Assembly: GCA_021777835.1 (NCBI GenBank)
Contig: JAJYDC010000011.1
Location: forward strand, 1 to 64,000
Origin: Bacteroidota bacterium
Lineage (GTDB): Bacteria > Bacteroidota > Ignavibacteria > Ignavibacteriales > Ignavibacteriaceae
DNA: 64,000 nucleotides
Direction: 5' to 3'
Shown: positions 41,590 through 52,792 of the stretch, piece by piece
How the letters are laid out: the number at the start of each line of letters is the position of its first letter
Position numbering within the stretch: the stretch's first letter is position 1
Notes under the pieces: model-generated
Database searches by the model: none
Told to the model about the DNA's origin: nothing
What the model saw: the letters and a program-made list of their open reading frames with translations, nothing else
Translations under genes and position numbers: made by a program

Positions 41590-42375
41590 TTAGAATTTTA
41601 ATTTTCTCATTCCGATATGGCATATTGCGAAGTCATATTTAACTGGATCGGAAGGATCAAACTTGCTAAGGTTAAGTGTTATTTCCTCGGCCATTAACCA
41701 GCTAACGTTTTTTCGGTTTGTAAGGCGGATTGATCTGCATACTCTTGCAACGTGAGTATCAACAGGTATTATTAATTTATTGGGTTTAACAACATCCGAC
41801 CAAAATCCGAAATCGAGTTCATCATGTCTGACCATCCAGCGAAGGAAGAGATTTATTCTTTTGCATGCAGAACCGTTATCGGGAAGCGGAAACATGAATT
41901 TTAGCCCCGGAGTTAGATCCATATTAGGATTAGTTTTCCTGGCGAGGGTAATAAAATATTCGGAAAATTTATTTATCGGATTTTTCACATTAACATCCTG
42001 AGGATTTGTAAAGGTACTAAATAGGTTTTTCAAAGAATCATATTCAGAGTATACACTCTTAAGCAGCCGAAAGAATAATCGTATATCCGATTCAGTATAA
42101 AATCTATGTTTTACATTTTTGAAAATTGAGTCTAATTCTTTCGGGTTAAAATCCATAATAAAATCAAATGGCTGATTGTTGGTAATTGCCAAGATTTTAT
42201 TTACTGAATTAATTATTTGCGATACATTTCCATAAGCAAATACAGAGGCAATAAAACCGATTGATTCAATATCTTTTTCGCTTTTGAAAAGATGTAGAAA
42301 CTGCAAAGGATCGGGAGATATTTTTGACTTATCAAAGGCCAAATAATGTTCATCAAGTTTTGCTCTAAGGTTCAT
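41590..42375 (-). CDS. TIGR02757-family protein
   Basis: RINLFLRWMVRHDELDFGFW...IIPVDTHVARVCRSIRLTNRKN. Confidence 0.85.
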   Translation of the reverse strand: MNLRAKLDEHYLAFDKSKISPDPLQFLHLFKSEKDIESIGFIASVFAYGNVSQIINSVNKILAITNNQPFDFIMDFNPKELDSIFKNVKHRFYTESDIRLFFRLLKSVYSEYDSLKNLFSTFTNPQDVNVKNPINKFSEYFITLARKTNPNMDLTPGLKFMFPLPDNGSACKRINLFLRWMVRHDELDFGFWSDVVKPNKLIIPVDTHVARVCRSIRLTNRKNVSWLMAEEITLNLSKFDPSDPVKYDFAICHIGMRKLKF

Positions 42376-42395
42376 TATACAGAGACTTCAATAGG

Positions 42396-43106
42396 CTATT
42401 TAACAAGTCTAATCATTTCCTTAACGGCTTCATTTAATCCAACGAACACAGCTCTAGCAATTACTGAATGCCCTATGCTTACTTCATCAATACCGGGGAT
42501 TTCGCGAAATATTTTTATATTCTGATAATCGAGTCCATGCCCAGCATTAACGCCCAGACCGAGCTTTTTAGCATGTTTCACTGCAATTCTAATTTTTTCA
42601 AGTTCGTCAAATTGTTCCTCCTCTGAAATAGCGTTAGCAAAGACTCCAGTATGAATTTCTATGAAGTCCGAGTTTATTTCAGCAGAGGCGTCAATTTGTT
42701 CTATTGTAGGTTCGATAAAAAGAGACACTTCAATTTCAGATTTGTGCAAATCATTTATCGCATCTTTTAGTCTACTGATATTGTCAATAACATTTATTCC
42801 GCCTTCAGTAGTTAATTCCTGACGGCGTTCTGGAACAATAGTAGCGAGTTCAGGACCAACATCGCAGGCAATTCTAATAATTTCATCAGTCGCAGCCATT
42901 TCAAGATCAAGCTTTGTTGTAAGGAGCTCTCTAAGCAGTCTAACATCACGTTCATTTATATGCCTTCTATCTTCTCTTAAGTGGACAACAATTCCATCGA
43001 CGCCTGCCTGCTCTGCTAGCAAGGCAAAAGTGACCGGATCGGGCTGGTTTTCTCCCCTTGAATTTCTTAAGGTAGCAATATGATCAACATTTAATGAAAA
43101 TCTCAT
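42396..43106 (-). CDS. pdxJ: pyridoxine 5'-phosphate synthase
   Basis: NVDHIATLRNSRGENQPDP; GIVVHLREDRRHI; GLGVNAGHGL. Confidence 0.97.
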   Translation of the reverse strand: MRFSLNVDHIATLRNSRGENQPDPVTFALLAEQAGVDGIVVHLREDRRHINERDVRLLRELLTTKLDLEMAATDEIIRIACDVGPELATIVPERRQELTTEGGINVIDNISRLKDAINDLHKSEIEVSLFIEPTIEQIDASAEINSDFIEIHTGVFANAISEEEQFDELEKIRIAVKHAKKLGLGVNAGHGLDYQNIKIFREIPGIDEVSIGHSVIARAVFVGLNEAVKEMIRLVK

Positions 43107-43284
43107 TTTTATTCCTCGTAAAAATATTAGTATTCAATTGTGATGAAGAGACGATGCAATCTTTCCCTGTAAAATAGCCAAAATATATTCCAAGTAAAAA
43201 CACCCACATTACTTCAGGAGATTATGAAATTTTCGTATATATTTTAGGAGACAATTATTTAATTATTTCGGAATCCAAACGAAA

Positions 43285-44421
43285 ATGAAAATCTTTATAA
43301 CAATAATATTACTTACTGTATCCTATCACTTATGTTATGCACAACAAGCAAGAATAAAATTCATTGTAATAACTTCAGATAAAGGAAAGCAAGAGGGTGT
43401 ATATATCACAGGTAATACTGCAATATTAGGGAATTGGGATGCATCTTCAGTTCCATTGGATAAAATAAATGATAGTACATGGAGTAAAGTCTTTGAATTT
43501 AAGGACAGCACTACTATACAATACAAATTTACTAGAGGTACCTGGCAAAACGAAGCTTTAACAATTGATGGTACAATCCCATCGAATTATAAATTAAAAG
43601 TTACGAAAGATACAGTGGTTATCGTCAACATATCAAAATGGGGCAAAGGATTGTTCAATAAGAAGCCTATGGGAAAAATCACAGGTACTGTTGAATATTT
43701 TAGAAAATTAACAGGGAAAGGAATAAAGCCTCGTGACATTATTGTATGGCTGCCTCCGTCATATAAAAAAGATAAGGCAAAAAGATACCCTGTTTTATAT
43801 ATGGAAGACGGCCAAAATATATTTGACCCGAAGACATCCTCATTTGGAGTTGATTGGCAATTAGATGAAGCGGCCGACAGCTTAATAAAAGCAAAGGCTA
43901 TAAAGGAGATAATAATTGTCGGCATTTATAACACCTCTGATCGAGGGAAAGAATACCTTGACACCAAAATCGGTCACGACTATATGAACTTTATAGTCTA
44001 TAAACTTAAGCCTTTTATAGATAAAAGATTTAGGACATTACCTGACAGAAAAAACACTGCAACGGGAGGTTCCTCTGCGGGCGGATTAATTTCATTTATG
44101 CTTTTATGGGAATATCCAAACGTATTTTCACAAGCGGCTTGTTTATCTCCGGCATTTCACATTGATAATATTAACTTTGTTAAAAATGTTAAAGAGTATG
44201 ACGGAAAGAAAAAACCGATAAGGATGTACATTGACATAGGGACTAAAGATTTAGAAGTTCAATTAAGACCGGGAGTTGATGAGATGGTTAATGTTCTTGA
44301 AAGCAAAGGATATAAAGCCGGGAGAGATCTTGAATATTTTATTGCCAACGGAGCCACGCATAATGAAGAAGCATGGTCAAAGCGAAATTGGAGATACCTG
44401 GAATTTATGTTTGGTAAATAA
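43285..44421 (+). CDS. secreted esterase (esterase D-like) with N-terminal CBM20-like starch-binding domain
   Basis: VYITGNTAILGNWDASSVPL CBM20-like; PVLYMEDGQNIF...ATGGSSAGGLIS nucleophile elbow. Confidence 0.87.
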   Translation: MKIFITIILLTVSYHLCYAQQARIKFIVITSDKGKQEGVYITGNTAILGNWDASSVPLDKINDSTWSKVFEFKDSTTIQYKFTRGTWQNEALTIDGTIPSNYKLKVTKDTVVIVNISKWGKGLFNKKPMGKITGTVEYFRKLTGKGIKPRDIIVWLPPSYKKDKAKRYPVLYMEDGQNIFDPKTSSFGVDWQLDEAADSLIKAKAIKEIIIVGIYNTSDRGKEYLDTKIGHDYMNFIVYKLKPFIDKRFRTLPDRKNTATGGSSAGGLISFMLLWEYPNVFSQAACLSPAFHIDNINFVKNVKEYDGKKKPIRMYIDIGTKDLEVQLRPGVDEMVNVLESKGYKAGRDLEYFIANGATHNEEAWSKRNWRYLEFMFGK

Positions 44422-44440
44422 GCTAAAGATTATTTTATTT

Positions 44441-45175
44441 TTAGTATCTGTCGAGTTTAAAATTCTCGCCAAGATAAAGCTTTCTTACCTCAGCATCGTT
44501 TGCTAATTCTTGTGCTTTACCCTGCTTAAATATTATTCCGTTTATCAAGATATAAGCATTATCTACAATACTTAAAGTTTCATGCACATTATGATCGGTA
44601 ATTAATACGCCGATTCCTCTATTTTTTAGATTCGCAACAATGCTCATAATATCCTCCACAGCAATCGGATCAACACCTGCAAAAGGTTCATCAAGCAGGA
44701 TAAAACTTGGATCAGTTGCAAGAGAACGAGCAATCTCAGTTCTTCGTCTTTCACCTCCGCTCAGCTGGAAGCCAATACTTTTCCTAATATGAGTAATGCT
44801 AAGGTCTTCTAATAATTTTTCACATTTTTCTTTTTTTTCTTTTAAGGGAATAGGTATCATTTCCAAAATTGCCATGAGATTGTCTTCGACGGAAAGTCTC
44901 CTAAAAATAGAAGCTTCTTGAGGTAAATAGCCGATTCCCATTCTGGCTCTTTTATACATAGGAACCTTGGTAATGTCAGAATCATCAAGATAGACTTTCC
45001 CACCGTCAGGTCTAATCATTCCGACAATCATATAAAAAGTAGTAGTCTTCCCTGCTCCATTTGGTCCAAGGAGTCCAACAATTTCACCTTTAGCGACTTC
45101 AATAGAAGCGCCGTTTACGACAGTTCTCTTTTTATAGATTTTTACTAGATTTTCGCTTCTTAACTTTGTTGCCAT
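44441..45175 (-). CDS. lptB: LPS export ABC transporter ATP-binding protein
   Basis: [54 protein letters not shown]. Confidence 0.96.
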   Translation of the reverse strand: MATKLRSENLVKIYKKRTVVNGASIEVAKGEIVGLLGPNGAGKTTTFYMIVGMIRPDGGKVYLDDSDITKVPMYKRARMGIGYLPQEASIFRRLSVEDNLMAILEMIPIPLKEKKEKCEKLLEDLSITHIRKSIGFQLSGGERRRTEIARSLATDPSFILLDEPFAGVDPIAVEDIMSIVANLKNRGIGVLITDHNVHETLSIVDNAYILINGIIFKQGKAQELANDAEVRKLYLGENFKLDRY

Positions 45176-45219
45176 AAAATTGAAGTATGAAATGGATTAA
45201 ATGAAAAACAATAAGATTT

Positions 45220-46659
45220 CTATTTTTTATTGAAACTCTCTAAATATTTTGTTGATCCTGATAGCAATGATTCCTTTGTTGGTCGATTATTATAAAGGAC
45301 ATAATCCGGAAGAGTGAAGGATAATTCATTCCCTTTGACTTTTATTTCAGGGTAGTATTCACTATTCGGAGTGCCATAAAGATTTACCTGGCTAACTTTT
45401 TTATCTTCAAAATATATTTTTGCCGTTTGAGAAGACGACTTTATTAGTCCGTTAGGAGAATTATCATCATAAAGATAATAAATACTATACACTTTCCCAT
45501 GTACGTCTGTTTCTCTAATACCAGATTCATTAAAATACACTCTCAAAGTATCGCCGGAGATTTGATCAAACCTTTCCCGGTACATTGCATTTTGAGAAAG
45601 AATAAAAGCATTTCTGTTTACATTTAATAGATTAATCTTATTATTCTTCATGAAAATAATTATGGAGTCACCAGTAAGCTGTGAATTTTCGTACCATATA
45701 ATTGGTTGAGAGGCGACGGGATTTATTTTGAATGTAACAATTTTCCCAAGACTTCGATAATACAATGAATAATCATTCTTTGAGGCAAAACTACCTTTAA
45801 CAATTTCGACTGAATCTTCAGCTTTGAAAATATTCATTGTATCTCTATAGGCTTCCAAGCGTTTTGATTTAATTACGAGTGTATCAATCTTTAAGGTGCG
45901 AACAGAATCCTTTTTACCGATTAAAGAGGTATCAGGCTGCATGATATAAGAAGAATCAATTTGAATTAGGAGAGGATTTTTATCAATCAAGGAATAATAT
46001 TTTTTAGGATAATCTTCCAGATGATCACCGTATATTTTAGTATTGTTAGCGGAGTTTCTTATTAGGACATTATTATCTGCAAAAGTGATTCTTGATTCCC
46101 TAAAATGTGTAAGGCTATCAGCTTGGATTATATTTTGTGATTGGACAATTTTAACATTCCCAACGGCAATTGCTTTTCCTTCGTTTTTGAAATAAGTCAG
46201 TTCATTGGAAGTTAATATCGAAGAAGTATCAACTAAAGTAACATTATGCTTGAATATAGCTTTGTCCAAATCGAAGAAATAATCGCCAGAGTCAGCAGTA
46301 AGAATTACTTTCTTATCATTAAGTTTGACTCCTGAATTTGATTCAGCTTTTCTTTCATCACCGAAATAATATCCATGATCGCAAGTAATTGTTAAGGTAT
46401 CCTGGGTAGCAACAACATTTCCAATCAATTCAGCCTTATTTTGCGAAACAAAACGAACAGCCTTATCACAGGTTATTTTCACATTGCCTTGTGTAATCAC
46501 AACGTTTCCATATACAGTGTCTATACTTTCACCATTAATATTATGGAAAACATCCTTCCCACCAGTGACAGTTATCTGTTGTTGTTGGGCAAACAGAGCT
46601 CCTGTCAGGAAAATGGATATTAGAAATAATTTAATTTGAATCTTCATTATTAGCATCAT
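45220..46659 (-). CDS. lptA: OstA/LptA-like LPS transport protein
   Basis: repeated OstA-like strands (GNVVITQGNVKITCDKAV, IGNVVATQDTLTITCDHGYYF); adjacent to lptB/lptC. Confidence 0.85.
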   Translation of the reverse strand: MMLIMKIQIKLFLISIFLTGALFAQQQQITVTGGKDVFHNINGESIDTVYGNVVITQGNVKITCDKAVRFVSQNKAELIGNVVATQDTLTITCDHGYYFGDERKAESNSGVKLNDKKVILTADSGDYFFDLDKAIFKHNVTLVDTSSILTSNELTYFKNEGKAIAVGNVKIVQSQNIIQADSLTHFRESRITFADNNVLIRNSANNTKIYGDHLEDYPKKYYSLIDKNPLLIQIDSSYIMQPDTSLIGKKDSVRTLKIDTLVIKSKRLEAYRDTMNIFKAEDSVEIVKGSFASKNDYSLYYRSLGKIVTFKINPVASQPIIWYENSQLTGDSIIIFMKNNKINLLNVNRNAFILSQNAMYRERFDQISGDTLRVYFNESGIRETDVHGKVYSIYYLYDDNSPNGLIKSSSQTAKIYFEDKKVSQVNLYGTPNSEYYPEIKVKGNELSFTLPDYVLYNNRPTKESLLSGSTKYLESFNKK

Positions 46660-47240
46660 TTTCTTTTAGGAACCTGTAAATCCGCAGCATTTTTATTTTT
46701 GTTTTTTACAGTATCCATTCTTGTTACGTATGTTATATTGTAGATAGTATAATTTCGTAAATTTTGATCAGATTCAAATCCATACCCCTGGATTTTTTCC
46801 TTAGGAGACACAATCGTTACAAACTTATCGGATACAATTTTTCTATCCTTATTTCGCCACATTAACTCTTGTGTTTTGAGAGTAACACCGCTATCGCTAA
46901 CCGCAACGACACTATCATTTGCGTACAAATCATTAGTTATATTGTTAACCTTGCCATTAAGAGCTGTCAGGGTTGTAGTCTTAATTTCATTCTCATTAAA
47001 AAAATCCACTTTAATAGAGCTATCAAGCAAAGTCTCAGGGGGGCTATCGAACATACGCATATGACCGTAATACAGAATTGCTCGAGTCTTGCCGGAATCG
47101 CTAAATATTACTGTAGAATTCCATCCTTCCTGAACAGGAAGTTTTGTTGTCTTAATAGATGCATTTATTGTTGGTTTTACCTGTCGATTGCTACATCCGG
47201 AAAAAACGATAATAATAATTAAAAGTGCGAATAATTTCAT
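46656..47240 (-). CDS. lptC: LPS export periplasmic protein LptC
   Basis: lipobox FSGCSN; LptC-like TLTALNGKVNNITNDLYANDSVVAVSDSGVTLKTQELMW. Confidence 0.85.
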   Translation of the reverse strand: MKLFALLIIIIVFSGCSNRQVKPTINASIKTTKLPVQEGWNSTVIFSDSGKTRAILYYGHMRMFDSPPETLLDSSIKVDFFNENEIKTTTLTALNGKVNNITNDLYANDSVVAVSDSGVTLKTQELMWRNKDRKIVSDKFVTIVSPKEKIQGYGFESDQNLRNYTIYNITYVTRMDTVKNKNKNAADLQVPKRK

Positions 47241-48214
47241 CTCTGCCGCAGACCAAGATTAATTAGATCATGGAGATGAACAATCCCAATTGGTTTATTT
47301 TCATCAGATCTGATAACCAGAGTAGTAATCTTAAAGTTTTCCATTTGCTGAAGAGCAAAGGATGCGAGATAATTTTCCTTCATTACTTTTGGATTATGGG
47401 ACATAATATCTTTTGCTGTTAGATTCTTAATTTCCAGAGTTTTCTCAAGCAATCTTCGTAAATCTCCGTCTGTAATTATACCGGTAAGTAAACCATTCTT
47501 GTCAACAACGCAAGTAGTACCTAATCGTTTTGAAGTTATTTCCAATATTACATCTTTTATAGACGTATTCTCATTTACAATTGGAATTCTATCGCCGGAA
47601 ATCATAATCTCTTTAATTTCAAGAGAAAGTCTTTTCCCAAGACTTCCCCCGGGGTGAAGATAGGCAAAATCCTCTGCAGTAAATCCTTTTCTTTGAAGGA
47701 GAGTAATTGAAAGGGCGTCACCCATTGCAAGAGTAGCAGTAGTTGAAGCTGTCGGTGCCAGGTCATAAGGGCATGCTTCCTCTTTAACCGCAATATTTAA
47801 AAAGATATCACACTGAGTTCCTAACTTAGAATCCTTATTTTCAGTCATAGCAATTAAAGTTACTTTCAATCTTTTGAGCATTGAAAGTAAGTTCAATATT
47901 TCCTCAGTAGATCCACTCTTTGAAATGAGAACGACTACGTCTTCTTGACGAACCATTCCAAGATCACCATGGAGAGCATCGGTTGGGTGAAGATAAATGG
48001 CAGGAGTACCAGTTGAGTTTAAGGTTGCAACAATTTTCCTTGCAATGAGGCCTGATTTTCCCATACCGGTAAATACGACTCTTCCAACAGAATGATAAAT
48101 AACATCAACCGCCTTAACAAATTCGCTATTTATGCTTTCATCCAGATTGGCTACGGCTTCAGCTTCTATTCTAATTACTTCTTTTCCTTTAAGAATAATT
48201 TCTTCGTCAGTCAA
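47237..48214 (-). CDS. kdsD: arabinose-5-phosphate isomerase (SIS + CBS domains)
   Basis: GRVVFTGMGKSGLIARKIVATLNSTGTPA; ALHGDLGMV; CBS pair. Confidence 0.95.
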   Translation of the reverse strand: MTDEEIILKGKEVIRIEAEAVANLDESINSEFVKAVDVIYHSVGRVVFTGMGKSGLIARKIVATLNSTGTPAIYLHPTDALHGDLGMVRQEDVVVLISKSGSTEEILNLLSMLKRLKVTLIAMTENKDSKLGTQCDIFLNIAVKEEACPYDLAPTASTTATLAMGDALSITLLQRKGFTAEDFAYLHPGGSLGKRLSLEIKEIMISGDRIPIVNENTSIKDVILEITSKRLGTTCVVDKNGLLTGIITDGDLRRLLEKTLEIKNLTAKDIMSHNPKVMKENYLASFALQQMENFKITTLVIRSDENKPIGIVHLHDLINLGLRQR

Positions 48215-48217
48215 TTG

Positions 48218-48994
48218 TCAACCTTTCTTAAAAATACTGAATAGTTTGTTTTTCTTTGATTGATTTTGCTTAGCTTGGAATTGCGAGTAATCAAGCTTTA
48301 TTCTTCTAAAATATTTATTATATAATAGAAATGCCGAAACTAGATCCGAATCCTCATAAGAATCGAGATTTGAGAAAAATAAATTCGGCTTTAAGGCTAT
48401 TTTAGGATCGCGAATTTTCTTAACAAGCATCAAGTGATTATAGTAATTACTTAACGGAATTAAATAATTAATTTTATTCTCAATATTATGCACCCATATT
48501 TTCTTATGTACAGGAGCAATTGCTATTATATATTTACCCGGTAAAAATACAACTTCTCTAACAAAAGAATTATCGCCGGGCGCTTTATCTCCCGGATTCC
48601 ATGCAGAATAATTTAGGCTTATTAGATTAAGAGGATTATCTGTAATTTTATTAACGACAGAAATATCAATTTCAATTTCATCATCTAACTCTTCCTGAAT
48701 GGTAATATTGTATAGATTACCATCAAAGTTAGACACGCCAGCTGCAAAAATTGGCATGGACGGATCGGATAAGTCAACCAAAGAATTCTCCTTACCTAAT
48801 ATCAAATTGCCTTCTCCGGATCTTCCTATCCCAATAACGGAAAGGGATTCAATTTTCTCACGGTATAATTTATAACCAGACTTATTTTCAGGCAAAATAC
48901 TATAAAGAAGAATTTTTTCCTTCTCAGATAATTTTCTTGGAAATTGACGAAAGCCATTCCCACCTAACGAATTGTTATTTGCTTCCAAATGCAA
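48218..48994 (-). CDS. conserved-position protein of unknown function in the Kdo/Lpt operon
   Basis: 258 aa ORF between kdsA and kdsD, same strand, tight spacing; no recognised domain. Confidence 0.65.
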   Translation of the reverse strand: MHLEANNNSLGGNGFRQFPRKLSEKEKILLYSILPENKSGYKLYREKIESLSVIGIGRSGEGNLILGKENSLVDLSDPSMPIFAAGVSNFDGNLYNITIQEELDDEIEIDISVVNKITDNPLNLISLNYSAWNPGDKAPGDNSFVREVVFLPGKYIIAIAPVHKKIWVHNIENKINYLIPLSNYYNHLMLVKKIRDPKIALKPNLFFSNLDSYEDSDLVSAFLLYNKYFRRIKLDYSQFQAKQNQSKKNKLFSIFKKG

Positions 48995-49018
48995 TGTTAA
49001 TTGTTATTTTAAATAGTA

Positions 49019-49831
49019 TTAATAACGTTTTACTAATTTATCAATTGCTTTTATCTCAGTTAACAATTCTTTTAACTCATCCAAAGGTAATTGACTAGAA
49101 GCATCGCTTAAAGCTTCTTTTGGATTAGGGTGAACTTCCAAAAACAGTGCATCAATTCCAATTGCCGTAGCAGCTTTAGCCAAAGGCTTAATAAATTTCG
49201 GTTGACCTCCGCTTGTATCTCCTTTGCTCGGCAACTGCACTGAATGAGTAGCATCCATAACTACAGGATAGCCAAATTCTTTCATTATTATAAATGAACG
49301 CATATCTACTACCAAATTATGATAGCCAAAAGTTGTACCTCTTTCAGTAAGCATTATTTTAGTATTTCCAGTAGACGCAACTTTCTCGGCAACGTGCTTC
49401 ATATCGTCGGGGGCAAGGAATTGTCCCTTTTTAACGTTAACAATTTTACCTGACCTCCCTGCTGCTAAGAGTAAGTCTGTTTGTCGGGATAAAAAAGCAG
49501 GAATTTGCAGGACATCAGCGACTTTACTAACGTAATTTATTTCCTCAACCGTATGTACGTCAGTTAGGATTGGCAGATCTAAATTTCTTTTAACTTTGCT
49601 AAGAATTTCTAACGCTTCTTTTTCGTCAATGCCAACGAAGGAATTAATGCTAGTTCGATTTGCTTTCTTATAGCTAGATTTGAATATGAAAGGAATATCT
49701 AAATCAGAAGTAATTTTTTTTATTTCATTTGCTGTATAAAGAATTAGCTTTTCATTTTCGACAACACATGGACCTGCAATTAATACTAACGGTTTGTTAT
49801 CGCCGATATATATATTTCCTAATTGTATCAT
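49019..49831 (-). CDS. kdsA: 3-deoxy-8-phosphooctulonate synthase
   Basis: IAGPCVVEN; FKSSYKKANRTS; QIPAFLSRQTDLL. Confidence 0.96.
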   Translation of the reverse strand: MIQLGNIYIGDNKPLVLIAGPCVVENEKLILYTANEIKKITSDLDIPFIFKSSYKKANRTSINSFVGIDEKEALEILSKVKRNLDLPILTDVHTVEEINYVSKVADVLQIPAFLSRQTDLLLAAGRSGKIVNVKKGQFLAPDDMKHVAEKVASTGNTKIMLTERGTTFGYHNLVVDMRSFIIMKEFGYPVVMDATHSVQLPSKGDTSGGQPKFIKPLAKAATAIGIDALFLEVHPNPKEALSDASSQLPLDELKELLTEIKAIDKLVKRY

Positions 49832-50238
49832 AAATTTAATATTTCCATTTTTCTTAACTTAAATATAAATAATTTGTGACATTATTATGGCTTTCGGGAA
49901 TATGAATATTTTGGATCAATAGATTTGGTGAATCAGTGAACTTTAGTTACGAGACTTAAAGAACAAAAACACATTATCTGGATGATGGATTCCACAGTTT
50001 ATATATGAGAATTAGAATTTGCTTAGAATAAATCCTTAGGAAATATGGAATAGGAAATATGGAATATGGAACAGGTTAAAGTATAACTAAGTTAATGCGT
50101 GCAATCTTATTTGGACGGTTTTCAAAATAGGTGATACGGGTTACCCCAAGACAATTTCAAAATTGTAAGATTTGTGCTTAATATTTTTTAATACCAATTG
50201 TCACTAGTAAATTAGATTAATCATTTATATAAAATAAT

Positions 50239-52758
50239 ATGAAAAAGATACTTAGATTCTCATATAGTACAATACTCGTTTTATTTATAAATATTTTATT
50301 TTCCGGTCAATTGCAGGCGCAGCCAAGACCAGTAATGAATTCCGGAGAACTGCAGCTTGCGCTAGATAAATTAAATGTGCTGGGAAGCGTTTTGTACATA
50401 GCAGCTCATCCCGATGATGAAAATAACGCTTTACTTGCTTACTTTGCAAAAGGGAAACTAGTCCGGACAGGTTATCTTTCCTTGACACGCGGAGACGGAG
50501 GTCAGAATTTACTTGGTACAGAGCAAGGTGATCTTCTTGGTGTGCTTAGGACGCAGGAACTTTTGCAAGCTCGTAAAATTGACGGTGCCGAACAATACTT
50601 TTCACGTGCTGTAGATTTTGGATTTTCTAAGTCAGCAAAAGAGACTTTAGATTTTTGGGGAAAAGATAAAATACTTTCAGATGTTGTCTGGGTAATAAGG
50701 AAATTCAGACCTGATATAATAATAACAAGATTCCAAGGAACAAAAGCTGACGGGCATGGTAATCATACCGCTTCGGAGATGCTTGCAGCAGAGGCGTTTA
50801 AATTATCGGGAGATTCCACAAAATTCCCTGAACAATTAAAATATGTAAAACCATGGCAAGCAAAGAGAATACTCTGGAATGCCTGGCTTCCGTTGCTAGA
50901 GAAACGTAAAGCTGATCTTTCAAAATTATTGAAAGTTGATGTGGGGGGATATAACTCTTTGCTTGGAGAATCATATACCGAGATCGCTGCTCAAAGCAGA
51001 AGCATGCATAAAACTCAGGGGTTTGGATCCAGCAGCAGCTTTGGAGAAGCAATAAATTATTTTGTTCCGATAGAAGGTGCTCCAGCCGCAAATGATATCT
51101 TTGATGGAATAGATATGAGCTGGAACCGAGTCAAAGGCGGCGAAGTAATCGGCACATTGTTAGCTGAAGCTGACAAAGAATTTCATCCTGAAAATCCTTC
51201 TTCGATATTACCGATTCTGCTTAAAACTTACGGCGAAATGAAGAAAATTGACGACAACTATTGGGTAAAAGAAAAGGAAAAGGAATTACTTGAAGTTATA
51301 CGTTCTTGCGCCGGAATATTTATAGAAGCAGATGCGTCTGATTATACTGTATCCCCCGGTGATGGACTCAGCGTTCGTTCATCAATTATAAACCGTTCAA
51401 ATTTTCCTTTTCAACTTGAAAAAGTTGAAGTGACTGACCAAACAAATACAGTATATGAAAATTCAGAATTGAAAAATGAGAAATTGCTTCCTGTAAACTT
51501 GACTTGCAAAATCCCTGAGAACGCAGAATATTCGCAGCCCTACTGGCTGCGAAAAGAACACACTATTGGAGATTATATAGTCACTGACCAAAGGCTAATT
51601 GGTAAAGCTGAAAATGACCCGCCACTTATTGCAAGATTTTATGTAAAGGCAGGAAGTGAGACTTTAACTTTCAGTACGCCGGTGCAATATAAATGGACTG
51701 ATCCGGTGAAAGGTGAGGAATTTCGACCTCTTGTAATAGAGCCGAAAGTGTTGATTAATTTAAAAGATAAGGTATATCTATTCCCTACTTCGAAACAAAG
51801 GGATGTATCTTTCATACTTAAAAGCGGCGAGAATAATTTATCTGAGGTATTAAAAATTGAAGTACCAAAAGGATGGCAAGTTGAACCTAATCAAATAAAA
51901 TATACTTTTAAGAAAAAATATGATGAGCATGTTTTTAATTTCAAGATAACTCCGCCTGATCATTATTCCGAGGGTTATGTGAATGCTTATTCTGTTTCAG
52001 ACGGCAAGACTTATTCAATGGGTGAATCAGTGATAAACTATTCTCACATTCAACGTCAGACTGTATTTTATCCTTCGAAAGCGAAGATCATAAGATTAGA
52101 TTTGAAGAAAGTAATTAATAATATCGGCTATATTATGGGGCCCGGTGACGAAGTGCCACAAATACTCAAGGAATTAGGTTACAATGTAACGATGCTAAAT
52201 GACAATGATATTGAGACAAAAAATCTTTCTGATTTTGACGCAATAGTTACAGGGATAAGGCTTTATAATACAGACAAACAAATTTCATTTGAACAGCCAA
52301 AGCTTTTAAAATATGTAGAGGATGGCGGTACTTTAGTAGTACAGTACAACAAATTTTTCGATCTAGTTACAGATAAAATTGGTCCATATCCGTTTCACAT
52401 CTCGAATGATAGAGTTACAGATGAGAATTCTAAGGTAACTTTTCTGGATAAGAATAATCCAATATTGAATTACCCAAATAAAATTACAGAAGATAATTTT
52501 AATGGATGGATACAGGAAAGAGGTTTATATTTTGCTGATAAATGGGACAAGAACTACACACCCGTGATTAGCTGTCATGATCCTGATGAGTCGTCTAAGG
52601 ATGGAGGTCTTTTATTTACTCATTTTGGTAAGGGAGTATTTATTTATACCGGTTATGATTGGTTCAGAGAACTTCCAGGGGGTGTATCGGGCTCATATCC
52701 TATTTTTATAAATATGATATCTGCCGGGAAATATTATAATTCGGATAAAACGAAATAA
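50239..52758 (+). CDS. large exported PIG-L family deacetylase
   Basis: IAAHPDDENNALLAYFAKG...LSLTRGDGGQNLLGTEQGDLLGVLRTQEL; HGNHTASEML. Confidence 0.9.
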   Translation: MKKILRFSYSTILVLFINILFSGQLQAQPRPVMNSGELQLALDKLNVLGSVLYIAAHPDDENNALLAYFAKGKLVRTGYLSLTRGDGGQNLLGTEQGDLLGVLRTQELLQARKIDGAEQYFSRAVDFGFSKSAKETLDFWGKDKILSDVVWVIRKFRPDIIITRFQGTKADGHGNHTASEMLAAEAFKLSGDSTKFPEQLKYVKPWQAKRILWNAWLPLLEKRKADLSKLLKVDVGGYNSLLGESYTEIAAQSRSMHKTQGFGSSSSFGEAINYFVPIEGAPAANDIFDGIDMSWNRVKGGEVIGTLLAEADKEFHPENPSSILPILLKTYGEMKKIDDNYWVKEKEKELLEVIRSCAGIFIEADASDYTVSPGDGLSVRSSIINRSNFPFQLEKVEVTDQTNTVYENSELKNEKLLPVNLTCKIPENAEYSQPYWLRKEHTIGDYIVTDQRLIGKAENDPPLIARFYVKAGSETLTFSTPVQYKWTDPVKGEEFRPLVIEPKVLINLKDKVYLFPTSKQRDVSFILKSGENNLSEVLKIEVPKGWQVEPNQIKYTFKKKYDEHVFNFKITPPDHYSEGYVNAYSVSDGKTYSMGESVINYSHIQRQTVFYPSKAKIIRLDLKKVINNIGYIMGPGDEVPQILKELGYNVTMLNDNDIETKNLSDFDAIVTGIRLYNTDKQISFEQPKLLKYVEDGGTLVVQYNKFFDLVTDKIGPYPFHISNDRVTDENSKVTFLDKNNPILNYPNKITEDNFNGWIQERGLYFADKWDKNYTPVISCHDPDESSKDGGLLFTHFGKGVFIYTGYDWFRELPGGVSGSYPIFINMISAGKYYNSDKTK

Positions 52759-52792
52759 TAAGAGTTAACTTTAATAAAATAAAGGGCTGCCA

